A stretch of 64,000 nt of DNA, from the NCBI GenBank assembly GCA_965235075.1, contig OZ249404.1, positions 682,001 to 746,000 on the forward strand. Reading direction: 5' to 3'. Below the pieces are notes generated by a model. The model was not told the origin of the DNA and did no database searches. It saw only the letters and a program-made list of their open reading frames with translations. Shown in pieces: positions 35,043 through 43,719 of the stretch. Position numbers and translations under genes: made by a program. Every line of letters begins with the position of its first letter. Position 1 is the stretch's first letter. Origin of the DNA: Fontibacterium medardense (GTDB lineage Bacteria; Pseudomonadota; Alphaproteobacteria; Pelagibacterales; Pelagibacteraceae).

Positions 35043-35806
35043 TGATTTTTCATTCAAAAAAAATTAACAAAATACCTGGTTTGAAAAGTTTTTTTTTCAC
35101 AAGAAAGAATGGCCTATCTAAAGGAATTTACAAAAGCCTAAACTGCGGATTAGGATCTAATGATAAAAAAAAAATTGTTAAAAAAAATATTACGATAGTT
35201 TCAAAAAAAACTGGTTGTAAATTAAATAAGCTAATTATGTTAAAACAGTATCATAGTAATAAAATAATAAATTTTGATAATTTTTTAGTTAAAAAAAGGT
35301 ATAAAGCTGACGGAATTATTACTACATATCCTAATTTTTCTTTTGGAATTTTAACTGCAGATTGCGTTCCAATATTAGTTGCTGATAAAGAAAATAAAAC
35401 AATAGCAGCTATTCATTCTGGATGGAAAGGTGCGAATTCTGGAATTATTGAAAATCTAATAAAAAAATTTAAACAAAAGAAATCAAAAATATCAAATTTA
35501 ATTGTGGCAATTGGACCATGTATAGAGCAAAAAAATTACGAGGTAAAAGAAGACTTTGTAAAAAAGATTAAGTTTAAGAATTACGATTATAAAAAATATT
35601 TTAAAAATAGTAATAAGAAAATTTACTTTAATCTAAGATTATTCGTAAATAACAAATTTTTAAAACTAGGAATACCAAATAGAAATATCGATCATATTAA
35701 TAAAGACACTTATAGCGATTATAAAAATTTTTTCAGTTATAGAAGATCTGTACATAATAATGAGTCAGATTATGGAAGATGCATCTCTGTAATTTGCAGA
35801 TATTAA
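35042..35806 (+). CDS. pgeF: Peptidoglycan editing factor PgeF (laccase-domain, YfiH/DUF152)
   Basis: Cu-oxidase_4 family protein of 254 aa, known in E. coli to trim wrong dipeptides from peptidoglycan precursors. The zinc-binding triad residues are visible in QYHSNKI (His), LTADCVPILVAD (Cys) and IAAIHSGWKGA (His), with VAIGPCIEQKNYEV next. The C-terminal SYRRS.NNESDYGRCISVI is the typical family ending. The gene starts at the MidA stop. It is AT-rich and lysine-rich like its neighbours. Confidence 0.9.
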   Translation: MIFHSKKINKIPGLKSFFFTRKNGLSKGIYKSLNCGLGSNDKKKIVKKNITIVSKKTGCKLNKLIMLKQYHSNKIINFDNFLVKKRYKADGIITTYPNFSFGILTADCVPILVADKENKTIAAIHSGWKGANSGIIENLIKKFKQKKSKISNLIVAIGPCIEQKNYEVKEDFVKKIKFKNYDYKKYFKNSNKKIYFNLRLFVNNKFLKLGIPNRNIDHINKDTYSDYKNFFSYRRSVHNNESDYGRCISVICRY

Positions 35807-35843
35807 TTGATTAACTAATTTTAAAATTATATAAAAAGATCTC

Positions 35844-36776
35844 ATGAAGATTGTATCTGGAACAAGCAGTATTTCCCTAAGCGATAAAATCTGCAAATAT
35901 TTAAAAACAAAACCAACTCAAAGAGAAATTGTAAGATTCGCTGACTCAGAAGTCTACGTTGAAATTAAAGAAAATATGAGAGGCAACGATGTGTATTTAA
36001 TACAATCAACTTCTTATCCTGCTAACGACAACATTATGGAATTACTAATATGCATAGATTCTTTAAGAAGATCTTCAGCAAAAAATATAACAGCAGTCAT
36101 TCCCTACTTTGGTTACGCAAGACAAGATAGAAAAGTTGTACCAAGATCTCCCATAAGTGCAAAATTAGTTGCAAACTTAATTACTAACGCTGGAGCGAAC
36201 AGAGTTCTAACGATGGATCTTCACGCAAATCAAATTCAGGGTTTTTTTGATATTCCCGTTGATAATTTATACGCATCTCCCGTTCTTTTAAAACATATAT
36301 TAAAAAATATTGGCACGAAAAATATTGTTTGTGTTGCTCCTGATGTTGGAGGAGTGGAAAGAGCAAGGGCAATTGGCAAAAGATTGAATGCCGGTTTAGC
36401 GATCATTGATAAAAGAAGAGAGCGTCCAGGACAATCTGAAGTCATGAACGTTATTGGTGAGGTTAAAAATAAATCTTGTATTATAATTGATGACTTAATT
36501 GATAGCGGCGGAACAATCTGTAACGCTGCTGATGCTCTTATAGAAAAAGGAGCAAAAGAAGTTTATTGTTATGTTGTTCACGGTGTTCTTACAGGCTCGT
36601 CTATAGATAAAATTAAAAAATCTAAGATGAAAAAAATTGTTATCACTGACACAATTGATAATGCAAAAAAAATTAAAGGAGTTTCGAAAATAGAGGTGGT
36701 TAGTATTGCCCCATTAATTGCTGAAGCTATCAAACGAATATCTCAATCAACTTCAGTTTCCAGCTTATTCAAATAA
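35844..36776 (+). CDS. prs: Ribose-phosphate pyrophosphokinase Prs
   Basis: Makes PRPP from ribose 5-phosphate and ATP for nucleotide, histidine and tryptophan synthesis. The 310 aa protein is of standard length. Motifs: FADSEVYVEIKENMRGNDVYL, the metal-binding DLHANQIQGFFDIPVDNLYA, ATP region YARQDRKVVPRSPISAKLVA, and the PRPP loop IIIDDLIDSGGTI near residue 215. The KRRERPGQSEV and C-terminal SIAPLIAEAI segments are typical. It stands alone between pgeF and rplY with short gaps. Confidence 0.97.
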   Translation: MKIVSGTSSISLSDKICKYLKTKPTQREIVRFADSEVYVEIKENMRGNDVYLIQSTSYPANDNIMELLICIDSLRRSSAKNITAVIPYFGYARQDRKVVPRSPISAKLVANLITNAGANRVLTMDLHANQIQGFFDIPVDNLYASPVLLKHILKNIGTKNIVCVAPDVGGVERARAIGKRLNAGLAIIDKRRERPGQSEVMNVIGEVKNKSCIIIDDLIDSGGTICNAADALIEKGAKEVYCYVVHGVLTGSSIDKIKKSKMKKIVITDTIDNAKKIKGVSKIEVVSIAPLIAEAIKRISQSTSVSSLFK

Positions 36777-36832
36777 ATAACAATAACTTGTTTTTTTTTA
36801 GAAGTTAATATAAAACAAGCGATCTTGATTAT

Positions 36833-37594
36833 ATGGAAAACTTAAAGCTCGAAGCATCAGAAAGAAAACTTAACACCAAAGGAGATCTTAAAAAATTAAG
36901 ATTAGAAGGTTTTCTTCCAGGCGTTTTATATGGTGATAAAGAACAAAGCTTACCTTTATCAGTTAAAAAAATTTCAATTAAAAAAATGTTAGAGTCATCT
37001 AACTTTATGAGCTCTGTTATTGAAATGAGTATAGGCGGATCAAAACATAAAGTTTTAACTAAAGATATAAATTTTCATCCTCTAAATAATGAACCGATAC
37101 ACATAGACTTTCAAAAGATTAAGTCCGGAACAAAAGTAACTGTTAATATTCCAGTAAAATTTATTAACAACGAAAATTGTCCAGGACTGAAAATGGGTGG
37201 AGTTTTAAACATTGTAAGAAGAAAAATAGAATTAAGATGTGCTGCTGAAAATATTCCTGCTGAAATCGTAGTTGATTTAGCTAATAAAGAAATGAACGAA
37301 AGTATTCACATATCTTCTGTAAAATTACCTGATGGAGCAAAACCTATAATTAGTGATCGTGATTTTACTATAGCAACCATCGCTGCTCCTACAGTTGTTA
37401 AAGAGCCTGAACCAGCTGCCGCTGCTGCGGGTGATGCTGCTGCAGGTGATGCTGCTCCTCCAGCTGAAGGTGGAGCTGCTGCGGGCGATGCTAAAGCTGC
37501 TGATGGGAAAGCTAAACCGGGAGAAGCAGCAAAATCTCCTGATGCTGCGAAAAAACCTGCTGCTGCTGCAGCACCTGCGGATAAAAAGAAATAA
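36833..37594 (+). CDS. rplY: 50S ribosomal protein L25 (CTC form) with alanine-rich tail
   Basis: 5S rRNA-binding ribosomal protein of the long CTC/L25 type. The N-terminal L25 domain (about residues 1-95) has LRLEGFLPGVLYGD and the KDINFHPL..PIHIDFQ motif. The TL5-like C-terminal beta domain (about 100-185) has the VNIPVKFINNE..PGLKMGG and VVDLANKEMNESIHISSVKLPDG motifs. Residues 191-253 are a low-complexity tail of Ala, Gly, Asp, Pro and Lys. Such tails are common in alphaproteobacterial L25, although the base composition of this one is locally far richer in G and C than its surroundings. Confidence 0.95.
   Translation: MENLKLEASERKLNTKGDLKKLRLEGFLPGVLYGDKEQSLPLSVKKISIKKMLESSNFMSSVIEMSIGGSKHKVLTKDINFHPLNNEPIHIDFQKIKSGTKVTVNIPVKFINNENCPGLKMGGVLNIVRRKIELRCAAENIPAEIVVDLANKEMNESIHISSVKLPDGAKPIISDRDFTIATIAAPTVVKEPEPAAAAAGDAAAGDAAPPAEGGAAAGDAKAADGKAKPGEAAKSPDAAKKPAAAAAPADKKK
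37403..37591 (+). repeat. Low-complexity GCT-rich tract coding the L25 alanine-rich tail
   Basis: About 190 bases encode residues 191-253 of L25, mainly runs of Ala with Gly, Asp, Pro and Lys, in imperfect repeats such as GDAAAGDAA. GCT and GCA triplets dominate, which makes this one of the most GC-rich coding stretches of the window. It also leaves open frames on the other strand that should not be called genes. Confidence 0.8.
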
Positions 37595-37601
37595 CATCTA
37601 A

Positions 37602-38159
37602 ATGTTATTATTTGCAGGGTTAGGAAATCCAGATCCAAAACATGCAAATAACAGACATAACGTAGGCTTCAGACTTATTGATGCTTTAAATAAAAATTTT
37701 GGACTCTCAAAACAAAAACCAAAATTTAAGGGTCTGCTAACTAACGGTCAAGTACAGGATAATAAAGTAATAGTAGTAAAGCCATTAACTTTTATGAATA
37801 ATTCTGGAATGTGCATTAGAGAAATAACTGATTACCATAGAATTAAAACTAATAATATTTTTGTATTTCATGATGACATGGATATCGAAATTGGAAAAAT
37901 AAAAACTAAAATGGGAGGATCTAGCGGTGGTCACAACGGCATTAAGTCAATAGACGACTCTATAGGACCTGATTATAACAGAATTAGAATTGGTATTGGC
38001 CACCCAGGTGACAAAGAATTAGTAGATAAACATGTTCTAAATGATTTTACCGAAGAGGAAAAAATTATAATAGATCAAGTTATTAAGAAAATATTTAAAA
38101 ATATAAATCTTCTTATAGAAAAAAAACTAGACGATTTTACTTCTAAAAGTAATCAATAA
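37602..38159 (+). CDS. pth: Peptidyl-tRNA hydrolase Pth
   Basis: Releases tRNA from prematurely dropped peptidyl-tRNA. The 185 aa protein has the family opening LLFAGLGNPDPKHANNRHNVGF with the catalytic His in NRHNVG, the substrate groove VVKPLTFMNNSGMCI, VFHDDMDIEIGKIKTKMGGSSGGHNGIKSI (split over a central helix) with the catalytic Asp, and the closing RIRIGIGHPG. It starts 7 bases after rplY, an order common in bacteria, and ychF follows 6 bases downstream, so the three are probably one transcript. Confidence 0.96.
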   Translation: MLLFAGLGNPDPKHANNRHNVGFRLIDALNKNFGLSKQKPKFKGLLTNGQVQDNKVIVVKPLTFMNNSGMCIREITDYHRIKTNNIFVFHDDMDIEIGKIKTKMGGSSGGHNGIKSIDDSIGPDYNRIRIGIGHPGDKELVDKHVLNDFTEEEKIIIDQVIKKIFKNINLLIEKKLDDFTSKSNQ

Positions 38160-38165
38160 GTCTAT

Positions 38166-39245
38166 ATGAGTTTTAAATGTGGAATTGTAGGCCTACCCAA
38201 CGTTGGTAAATCAACGCTATTTAATGCTCTTACAAAATCTAAAAATGCACAAGCAGCTAACTTTCCTTTTTGTACAATAGAGCCAAATATTGGTGTTGTT
38301 ACTGTTCCAGATGAAAGATTAGAAAAACTTTCAAATATTGCAAAGTCAGAAAAGATTATTCCAACATACATAACATTTGTAGATATTGCTGGACTAGTGG
38401 CAGGAGCATCCAAGGGTGAAGGCTTAGGCAATAAGTTTCTTGCAAATATTAGAGAAGTTGACGCTGTAATACATATGCTAAGATGTTTTGATTCAAGCGA
38501 AATACAAAATGTCAATAAAACAGTAGATCCTATAAGAGATTTAGAAACAGTAGAAACTGAAATGATGATTTCGGATTTAGAATCCGTTGAAAAAAGATTG
38601 TCTCAAAAAAAAAATAAAAATAATGAATTAAATAAAGAGACTTTTGAGATTTTAGAGCATGTTTATGAATCTTTAAAAAAAGGAACTCGTCCAGAAAAGT
38701 TAGAGGAAAAATTCGATAAAAAATTAGTTAAAAATTTAGGTATTCTATCCACCAAACCCAGAATCTTAGTCTGCAATGTAGATGAGAATAGTGTCAGCAC
38801 AGGTAATAATTATTCTGACAAAATAAAAGAGAAATTTAAAAATGATATAGTAGTAATTGTTTCTGCTGAAATTGAACAACAAATTACTGAACTTCAAGAT
38901 TCTGAAGCTAGTGAATTCATGAAAGAAATTGGAATAAAAGAATCTGGTTTAGACCAAATTATAAAAGCTGGATATAAAATTTTAAATTTAAGCACTTATT
39001 TTACGGTGGGTCCTAAAGAAACTCACGCATGGACTGTTGAAAAAAACTGCAAAGCTCCAGATGCAGCTGAAGTTATTCACTCTGATTTTAAAAAAGGATT
39101 CATTAAAGCAGAAGTTATATCTTACGTAGATTATATTCAGTATGCAGGAGAAGTGGGTGCTAGAGATAATGGAAAATTAAAGATTGAAGGAAAAGACTAT
39201 GAAGTAGCTGATGGAGATATTTTACACTTTAGGTTCAACACGTAA
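38166..39245 (+). CDS. ychF: Redox-regulated ATPase YchF
   Basis: Obg-family P-loop ATPase that binds ribosomes and is linked to the oxidative stress response. The 359 aa length is standard. Motifs: P-loop GLPNVGKSTLFNAL (about residues 8-21), switch II DIAGLVAGASKGEGLGNKFLANIREVDA (partly quoted), and NVDE in place of the G4 NKxD motif, which explains the ATP preference of the family. The C-terminal TGS domain is GPKETHAWTV..AAEVIHSDFKKGFIKAEVISY. The stop lies 24 bases inside the convergent petC tail. Confidence 0.97.
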   Translation: MSFKCGIVGLPNVGKSTLFNALTKSKNAQAANFPFCTIEPNIGVVTVPDERLEKLSNIAKSEKIIPTYITFVDIAGLVAGASKGEGLGNKFLANIREVDAVIHMLRCFDSSEIQNVNKTVDPIRDLETVETEMMISDLESVEKRLSQKKNKNNELNKETFEILEHVYESLKKGTRPEKLEEKFDKKLVKNLGILSTKPRILVCNVDENSVSTGNNYSDKIKEKFKNDIVVIVSAEIEQQITELQDSEASEFMKEIGIKESGLDQIIKAGYKILNLSTYFTVGPKETHAWTVEKNCKAPDAAEVIHSDFKKGFIKAEVISYVDYIQYAGEVGARDNGKLKIEGKDYEVADGDILHFRFNT

Positions 39246-40007
39246 CCAAATTTTTTTCTTAACAAGATAAACTAATACTGTAAGAATTAATAAATAAACT
39301 ACTGTCTTAAATCCTATTCTTTTTCTAGCCTCTAAATGAGGTTCTGATACCCAAGTTAAAAAAGTCACTACGTCTTTGGAAAGTTGTTCTTCAGTTGCTG
39401 GGGTGCCATCTGAATACTTAACGGAATCTTGGCTTAAAGGTTTTGACATTTTAATTTTATTACCTGCCATATATTTATTGTAATAAACTCCATCTTCGAG
39501 TTTTATATCTTTTGGAGGCTTGTCTGTATAACCCATCAATATAGAATAAATATAATCTGGCCCACCTGCTCTAGCTTTTACTAAAACTGACATATCGGGC
39601 GGATATGCGCCGCCATTTGCTGCCCTTGCTGCTTTTTCATTAGCAAATGGACTTGCAAATTTATCAGACGGCTTTCCAGGTCTTTTAAACATTTCCCCGC
39701 TATCATTTGGCCCATCTAAAACTTCAACTTTTGATGCTATTGCTTTAACTTCTTCTTCTGAAAAGCTTGGCCCACCGACTTCTGATAAATTTCTATAACT
39801 TAAAAGATTCATTGAATGACATGATGCACATACCTCTGTGTAAACCTGGTAACCTCTTTGAAGAGATGCCCTATCGAACTTTCCAAAAAAACCGTCAAAA
39901 GACCAAGATTGCTTTAAAAGCTTCTCTTGTTTTTCTGCAGAAAAAGAATTTGAAACATTAAATATTAAAAGGAAAAAAAATAATGAAAATTTTAATGAAG
40001 AACTCAT
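39222..40007 (-). CDS. petC: Cytochrome c1 (bc1 complex) PetC
   Basis: Membrane-anchored c-type cytochrome of complex III. I prefer the ATG at 40005-40007: the signal peptide SSSLKFSLFFFLLIFNVSNSFSA begins there (first 20 residues given loosely), and an upstream in-frame ATG at 40070 overlaps petB by 56 bases. The protein then has about 261 aa. The heme attachment site CASCHSM is near residue 57 of this form; a Met axial ligand is expected in the ANGGAYPPDMSV-to-MAGNKI region. A C-terminal membrane anchor (VYLLILTVLVYLV) is present. It follows petB by 7 bases. Confidence 0.95.
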   Translation of the reverse strand: MSSSLKFSLFFFLLIFNVSNSFSAEKQEKLLKQSWSFDGFFGKFDRASLQRGYQVYTEVCASCHSMNLLSYRNLSEVGGPSFSEEEVKAIASKVEVLDGPNDSGEMFKRPGKPSDKFASPFANEKAARAANGGAYPPDMSVLVKARAGGPDYIYSILMGYTDKPPKDIKLEDGVYYNKYMAGNKIKMSKPLSQDSVKYSDGTPATEEQLSKDVVTFLTWVSEPHLEARKRIGFKTVVYLLILTVLVYLVKKKIWLRVEPKV

Positions 40008-40014
40008 AATTTTT

Positions 40015-41316
40015 TTAAAAAATTTTAAATGTTTTGATTTTTCCTTGTTTTTTCCAATCCTCATACTCATGAATACTTTTGGGCATGGGCAAAGGCTTTT
40101 CCGTTAATGATACCAAAGGAGCTATAAATAAAAAGAATAAAAACCAATAAACAGTACCTACCCTAGAAATTAAAACATAGATACCTTCGGCAGGCATTCC
40201 TCCTACATACATCAGTACGAAAAAATCAAGCACGAAAAGAAAAACAAATTGTTTCCATACGGGTCTAAAAACTGAAGATCGAACTTTAGACAAATCTAAC
40301 CAAGGTAACAAACCTAGAACAGCAATACTGCTTACCATAGCAATAACTCCTAAAAGTTTGTCAGGAATGCTTCTTAAAATTGCATAAAATGGTAAAAAAT
40401 ACCATTCTGGTACAATATGAGCTGGAGTTATCAAGGGATCCGCAGGAATATAATTATCTGGATGTCCGAGATAGTTTGGCGCGTACATTGTAATTAAAAC
40501 AAAAGCTAATAAAAAAATTAACATTGCAAACAAATCTTTGCTAGTTGTAAAAGGAGCAAAACTTACTGTATCTCTAGTATCTACTGGCTCAATGCCAGAT
40601 GGGTTGTTCGAGCCAACAATATGCAAAGCTATTACGTGAAAAATAACTATCCCTAAAATTCCAAAAGCTAAAAGCCAATGTAAAACATAAAAACGATTTA
40701 AAGTAGAATCTCCAACTGCATAGTCTCCCCACAACCATGTAACTATTCCCTCACCTACTAATGGTACAGCTGAAAATAAATTTGTTATAACTGTTGCTCC
40801 CCAGTAACTCATTTGACCCCATGGCAAAGTATAACCAAGAAAAGCAGTGGCCATCATCATGAAAAAAATAACGATTCCGATCAGCCACATTAGTTGTCGT
40901 GGTTCTTTATAAGAACCATAATAAAGTCCTCTAAAAATATGGATATATACTGCTATGAAAAAGAAAGAGGCAAAATTCATGTGAGCATATCTAAGAAGCC
41001 ATCCATAATTTACATCTCGCATAATTTTTTCTACAGATGTAAAAGCCTCGGATGAAGAAGGCTTGTAATGCATTCCAAGCGCCAAGCCTGTAACAATTAA
41101 AAATATCAGGCATATCATTAGTATTCCACCTAAACTCCAAAGATAACTTAAATTTTTTGGAACTTGAAAATCTAAATATTCGTATTTAAACATTCTGATA
41201 ATTGGAAGGCGATTATCTATCCAACCAACAACTCCTTTGAACGGAGATCCCCCTACTTTATTTGTATGAACAGGTTTGATTTCATTTTGATTAAAATTAG
41301 AATCTTTTTCACTCAT
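40015..41316 (-). CDS. petB: Cytochrome b (bc1 complex) PetB
   Basis: Multi-pass heme b subunit of complex III carrying the Qo and Qi quinone sites. The 433 aa protein has an N-terminal cytoplasmic extension of about 40 aa, eight membrane helices, the heme-ligand histidines in RYAHMNFASFFFIAVYIHIFRG and YVLHWLLAFGILGIVIFHVIALH, the Qo-site motif PEWYFLPFYAILRSIPDK (PEWY), and FLGYTLPWGQMSYWGATV. It lies 8 bases after the petA stop and before petC in the usual petABC order, and is complete. Confidence 0.97.
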   Translation of the reverse strand: MSEKDSNFNQNEIKPVHTNKVGGSPFKGVVGWIDNRLPIIRMFKYEYLDFQVPKNLSYLWSLGGILMICLIFLIVTGLALGMHYKPSSSEAFTSVEKIMRDVNYGWLLRYAHMNFASFFFIAVYIHIFRGLYYGSYKEPRQLMWLIGIVIFFMMMATAFLGYTLPWGQMSYWGATVITNLFSAVPLVGEGIVTWLWGDYAVGDSTLNRFYVLHWLLAFGILGIVIFHVIALHIVGSNNPSGIEPVDTRDTVSFAPFTTSKDLFAMLIFLLAFVLITMYAPNYLGHPDNYIPADPLITPAHIVPEWYFLPFYAILRSIPDKLLGVIAMVSSIAVLGLLPWLDLSKVRSSVFRPVWKQFVFLFVLDFFVLMYVGGMPAEGIYVLISRVGTVYWFLFFLFIAPLVSLTEKPLPMPKSIHEYEDWKKQGKIKTFKIF

Positions 41317-41324
41317 AAAAATTT

Positions 41325-41849
41325 TTATCCTAATTTAATTTTATTATCTCCAACAAATTCATATGTTGGAACTTCCAAATTAGTTGGAGCAGGACCTTTT
41401 CTAATTCTTCCAGAACTATCATAATGAGAACCGTGACAAGGACAAAACCATCCACCATAATCACCTTTGCCACTAATAGGAACGCAGCCTAAATGAGTGC
41501 AAACCCCGACCAAAACTAGCCATTCAGATTTTTTAACTCTTTTATTATCGGGTTGAGGATCTTTTAATTCTTTAAGGTCAACTTTTTCAGCGCTGGCAAT
41601 TTCTTCTTTGGTCCTTCTTTTAATAAAAACAGGCTTTCCTCTCCATAATACTGTTATTTCTTGTCCTTCTTTAATTTTTGACAAATCAACTTCAGTAGAT
41701 GCAAGAGCCTTTACTGAGGAGTCCGGATTCATTTGATTTATAACCGGCCAAACAGTAGCTCCAACTCCTACTGCACCAACGGCTGTAGTTGCAACAGTTA
41801 GAAAATCTCTTCTGTTTTTCTTATCTGAATTATTATTGTTTTCTGACAT
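41325..41849 (-). CDS. petA: Ubiquinol-cytochrome c reductase Rieske iron-sulfur subunit PetA
   Basis: 2Fe-2S subunit of complex III. The 174 aa protein starts with a Tat-type signal anchor, RRDFL followed by a hydrophobic run (residues 13-35). The cluster is bound by CTHLGCVP and CPCHGSHYD, with both Cys-His pairs intact. The C-terminal GRIRKGPAPTNLEVPTYEF is typical. It is the first gene of the minus-strand petABC operon; its promoter must lie in the 76-base gap to trmL. Confidence 0.97.
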   Translation of the reverse strand: MSENNNNSDKKNRRDFLTVATTAVGAVGVGATVWPVINQMNPDSSVKALASTEVDLSKIKEGQEITVLWRGKPVFIKRRTKEEIASAEKVDLKELKDPQPDNKRVKKSEWLVLVGVCTHLGCVPISGKGDYGGWFCPCHGSHYDSSGRIRKGPAPTNLEVPTYEFVGDNKIKLG

Positions 41850-41925
41850 AAATATTTAATTTAATTATTTCTAAACTATTTTCTTTTCCATAGCCAGAAT
41901 GACGCATAAATAATAAATTTCTAAT

Positions 41926-42381
41926 ATGATTAAAATTGCATTATTTCAGCCCGATATTCCTCAAAATACAGCTGCAACCATAAGATTGTGTGCATGTTTA
42001 AATGCAACTTTAGAAATTATTGAGCCTTGTGGGTTTCAATTTGATGAAAAAAGACTCAAAAATATTTACATGGATTATTATAAAAATTGTAAGATTATAA
42101 GATATCAATCTTTTGATGATTTTATTAAAACTAAAAAAGATAAAAGAATAATTCTAATAACAACTAAAGCAGAAAAAAATTATTATAATTTTGATTTTAA
42201 AAAAAATGATACAATATTATTTGGAAGAGAAAGCGCTGGTGTTCCAGATTCTGTACACGAGATAGCCGATGCAAGACTAAAAATACCAATGTCTAAAAAA
42301 ACCAGATCTTTAAATGTTGTAACTTCTATTTCTATTGTATTATCTGAGGCACTTAGGCAATACAATTACAATAATCTTTAA
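41926..42381 (+). CDS. trmL: tRNA (cytidine34-2'-O)-methyltransferase TrmL
   Basis: SPOUT-family enzyme that 2'-O-methylates the wobble base of leucine tRNAs. The 151 aa protein is the minimal SPOUT length. It has motif 1 ALFQPDIPQNTAATIRLCA, motif 2 LFGRESAGVPDSV and motif 3 IPMSKKTRSLNVVTSISIVLSEALRQ (the SLN knot), as in TrmL. The start is 76 bases from the divergent petA operon, and hemF begins 2 bases after its stop. Confidence 0.92.
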   Translation: MIKIALFQPDIPQNTAATIRLCACLNATLEIIEPCGFQFDEKRLKNIYMDYYKNCKIIRYQSFDDFIKTKKDKRIILITTKAEKNYYNFDFKKNDTILFGRESAGVPDSVHEIADARLKIPMSKKTRSLNVVTSISIVLSEALRQYNYNNL

Positions 42382-42383
42382 TA

Positions 42384-43226
42384 ATGAATTCAAATTTAGA
42401 AGAAAAAAAAATTATTGCTAGAAATTGGTTTGAAAGTTTAAGAAATTCTATTTGCGGTGAATTTGAAAGGATCGAATATCTCAAGTCTAAAAAAAAAATC
42501 TTATTTAAAAAAAATAAATGGAAGGCTGGCGGAAGTTCTAAAGGCGGAGGAACATTTGCATTAATTGAGAATGGCTCGGTTTTTGAAAAAGTTGGAGTTA
42601 ATATTTCGACAGTCTCTGGAAAATTTAATAAAGAATTTAGAAAAAAAATTCCAGGAGCAGTTAATAATCCTAATTTTTGGGCCTCTGGAATCTCTGTTGT
42701 TGCACATATGAAAAATCCAAAAGTTCCGGCATTTCATTTTAACACCAGATTTATAGTTACCTCAAAATCTTGGTTTGGTGGAGGGATGGATATGACTCCA
42801 TGCATAAAAGATTTAAATCAAAAAAAATATTTTCATCAAGAAATAAAGAAAATGTGCAATCTTCATAATAAGAATTATTATTCACTGCATAAAAAAAATT
42901 GTGATCAATATTTTTATTTACCTCACAGACAAGAACCTAGAGGAGATGGTGGAATATTTTATGATTATCTTGCTTCCAATAACTGGAATGAAGATTTTAA
43001 TTATACAAGAGATGTTGGAATGACTTTTTTAAGAGCATCTTCTAAGATAATACAAGAAAAAATGTTTTTAAAATGGAATGAAAAAGATAAAGAAAAACAA
43101 TTAATAAAAAGAGGCAGATACGTGGAATTTAATTTATTATACGATCGCGGCACTAAATTTGGTTTAAATACCAATGGAAATATTGAAGCTATTTTTATGT
43201 CGCTTCCCCCGCTTGCAAAATGGTAA
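42384..43226 (+). CDS. hemF: Oxygen-dependent coproporphyrinogen III oxidase HemF
   Basis: Converts coproporphyrinogen III to protoporphyrinogen IX using O2, in heme synthesis. The 280 aa protein has the family motifs KWKAGGSSKGGGTFALIENG (start of the substrate region), VFEKVGVNISTVSG, NPKVPAFHFNTRFIV, SWFGGGMDMTPCI, PHRQEPRGDGGIFYD (with the conserved His and RGxGGxFYD), and RGRYVEFNLLYDRGTKFGL. It begins 2 bases after trmL and ends 8 bases before greA, so it shares the operon. Confidence 0.96.
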   Translation: MNSNLEEKKIIARNWFESLRNSICGEFERIEYLKSKKKILFKKNKWKAGGSSKGGGTFALIENGSVFEKVGVNISTVSGKFNKEFRKKIPGAVNNPNFWASGISVVAHMKNPKVPAFHFNTRFIVTSKSWFGGGMDMTPCIKDLNQKKYFHQEIKKMCNLHNKNYYSLHKKNCDQYFYLPHRQEPRGDGGIFYDYLASNNWNEDFNYTRDVGMTFLRASSKIIQEKMFLKWNEKDKEKQLIKRGRYVEFNLLYDRGTKFGLNTNGNIEAIFMSLPPLAKW

Positions 43227-43234
43227 AAATCTAA

Positions 43235-43711
43235 ATGGAAAAAGAACCAATTACTCCTCAAGGGTTAGAAAAAATTAAAATAGAATTGCAAGAGAGAATC
43301 TCTGTGACTCGACCGAAGATAGTAACTGCTATTTCGGAAGCGAGAGCTCATGGTGATCTAAAAGAAAATGCCGAATATCATGCTGCAAAAGAAGAACAGG
43401 GTCATAACGAAAGAAGAATTCAAGAAATTGAAACAACAATAGCAACTGCAAATATTGTCGATGTTGCAAAAATCAAAAATGATAACAAAGTAATTTTTGG
43501 ATCAACAATTATTTTATTAGATATGGAAACTAATGAGAAAAAAAAATACAAAATTGTTGGTAAAGATGAAGCAAATGCAAAAGAAGGTTTGTTATTTTAT
43601 AAATCACCAATCGCATTAGAATTAGTTTCAAAACATACGGGCGATTTTGTCTCTGTCAAAACTCCAGCTGGAGAAAAAAATTATGAGATTATTGAAGTTA
43701 AATATATTTAA
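43235..43711 (+). CDS. greA: Transcription elongation factor GreA
   Basis: Rescues backtracked RNA polymerase by stimulating transcript cleavage through the secondary channel. The 158 aa protein has an N-terminal coiled coil with the tip residues in ISEARAHGDLKENAEYHAAKEEQ, where the acidic catalytic pair Asp/Glu sits in GDLKENAEY, and a C-terminal FKBP-like domain with FGSTIILLDME, ISPIALE-like KSPIALELVSKHTGD and VKTPAGEKNYEI. It ends 8 bases from the convergent CCA enzyme. Confidence 0.96.
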   Translation: MEKEPITPQGLEKIKIELQERISVTRPKIVTAISEARAHGDLKENAEYHAAKEEQGHNERRIQEIETTIATANIVDVAKIKNDNKVIFGSTIILLDMETNEKKKYKIVGKDEANAKEGLLFYKSPIALELVSKHTGDFVSVKTPAGEKNYEIIEVKYI

Positions 43712-43719
43712 TTTAAGTA

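Noticed and set aside
37306..37647. Long alanine- or serine-rich frames antisense to the L25 tail
   Set aside because: They result from the repetitive GCT tract and have no start or homology.
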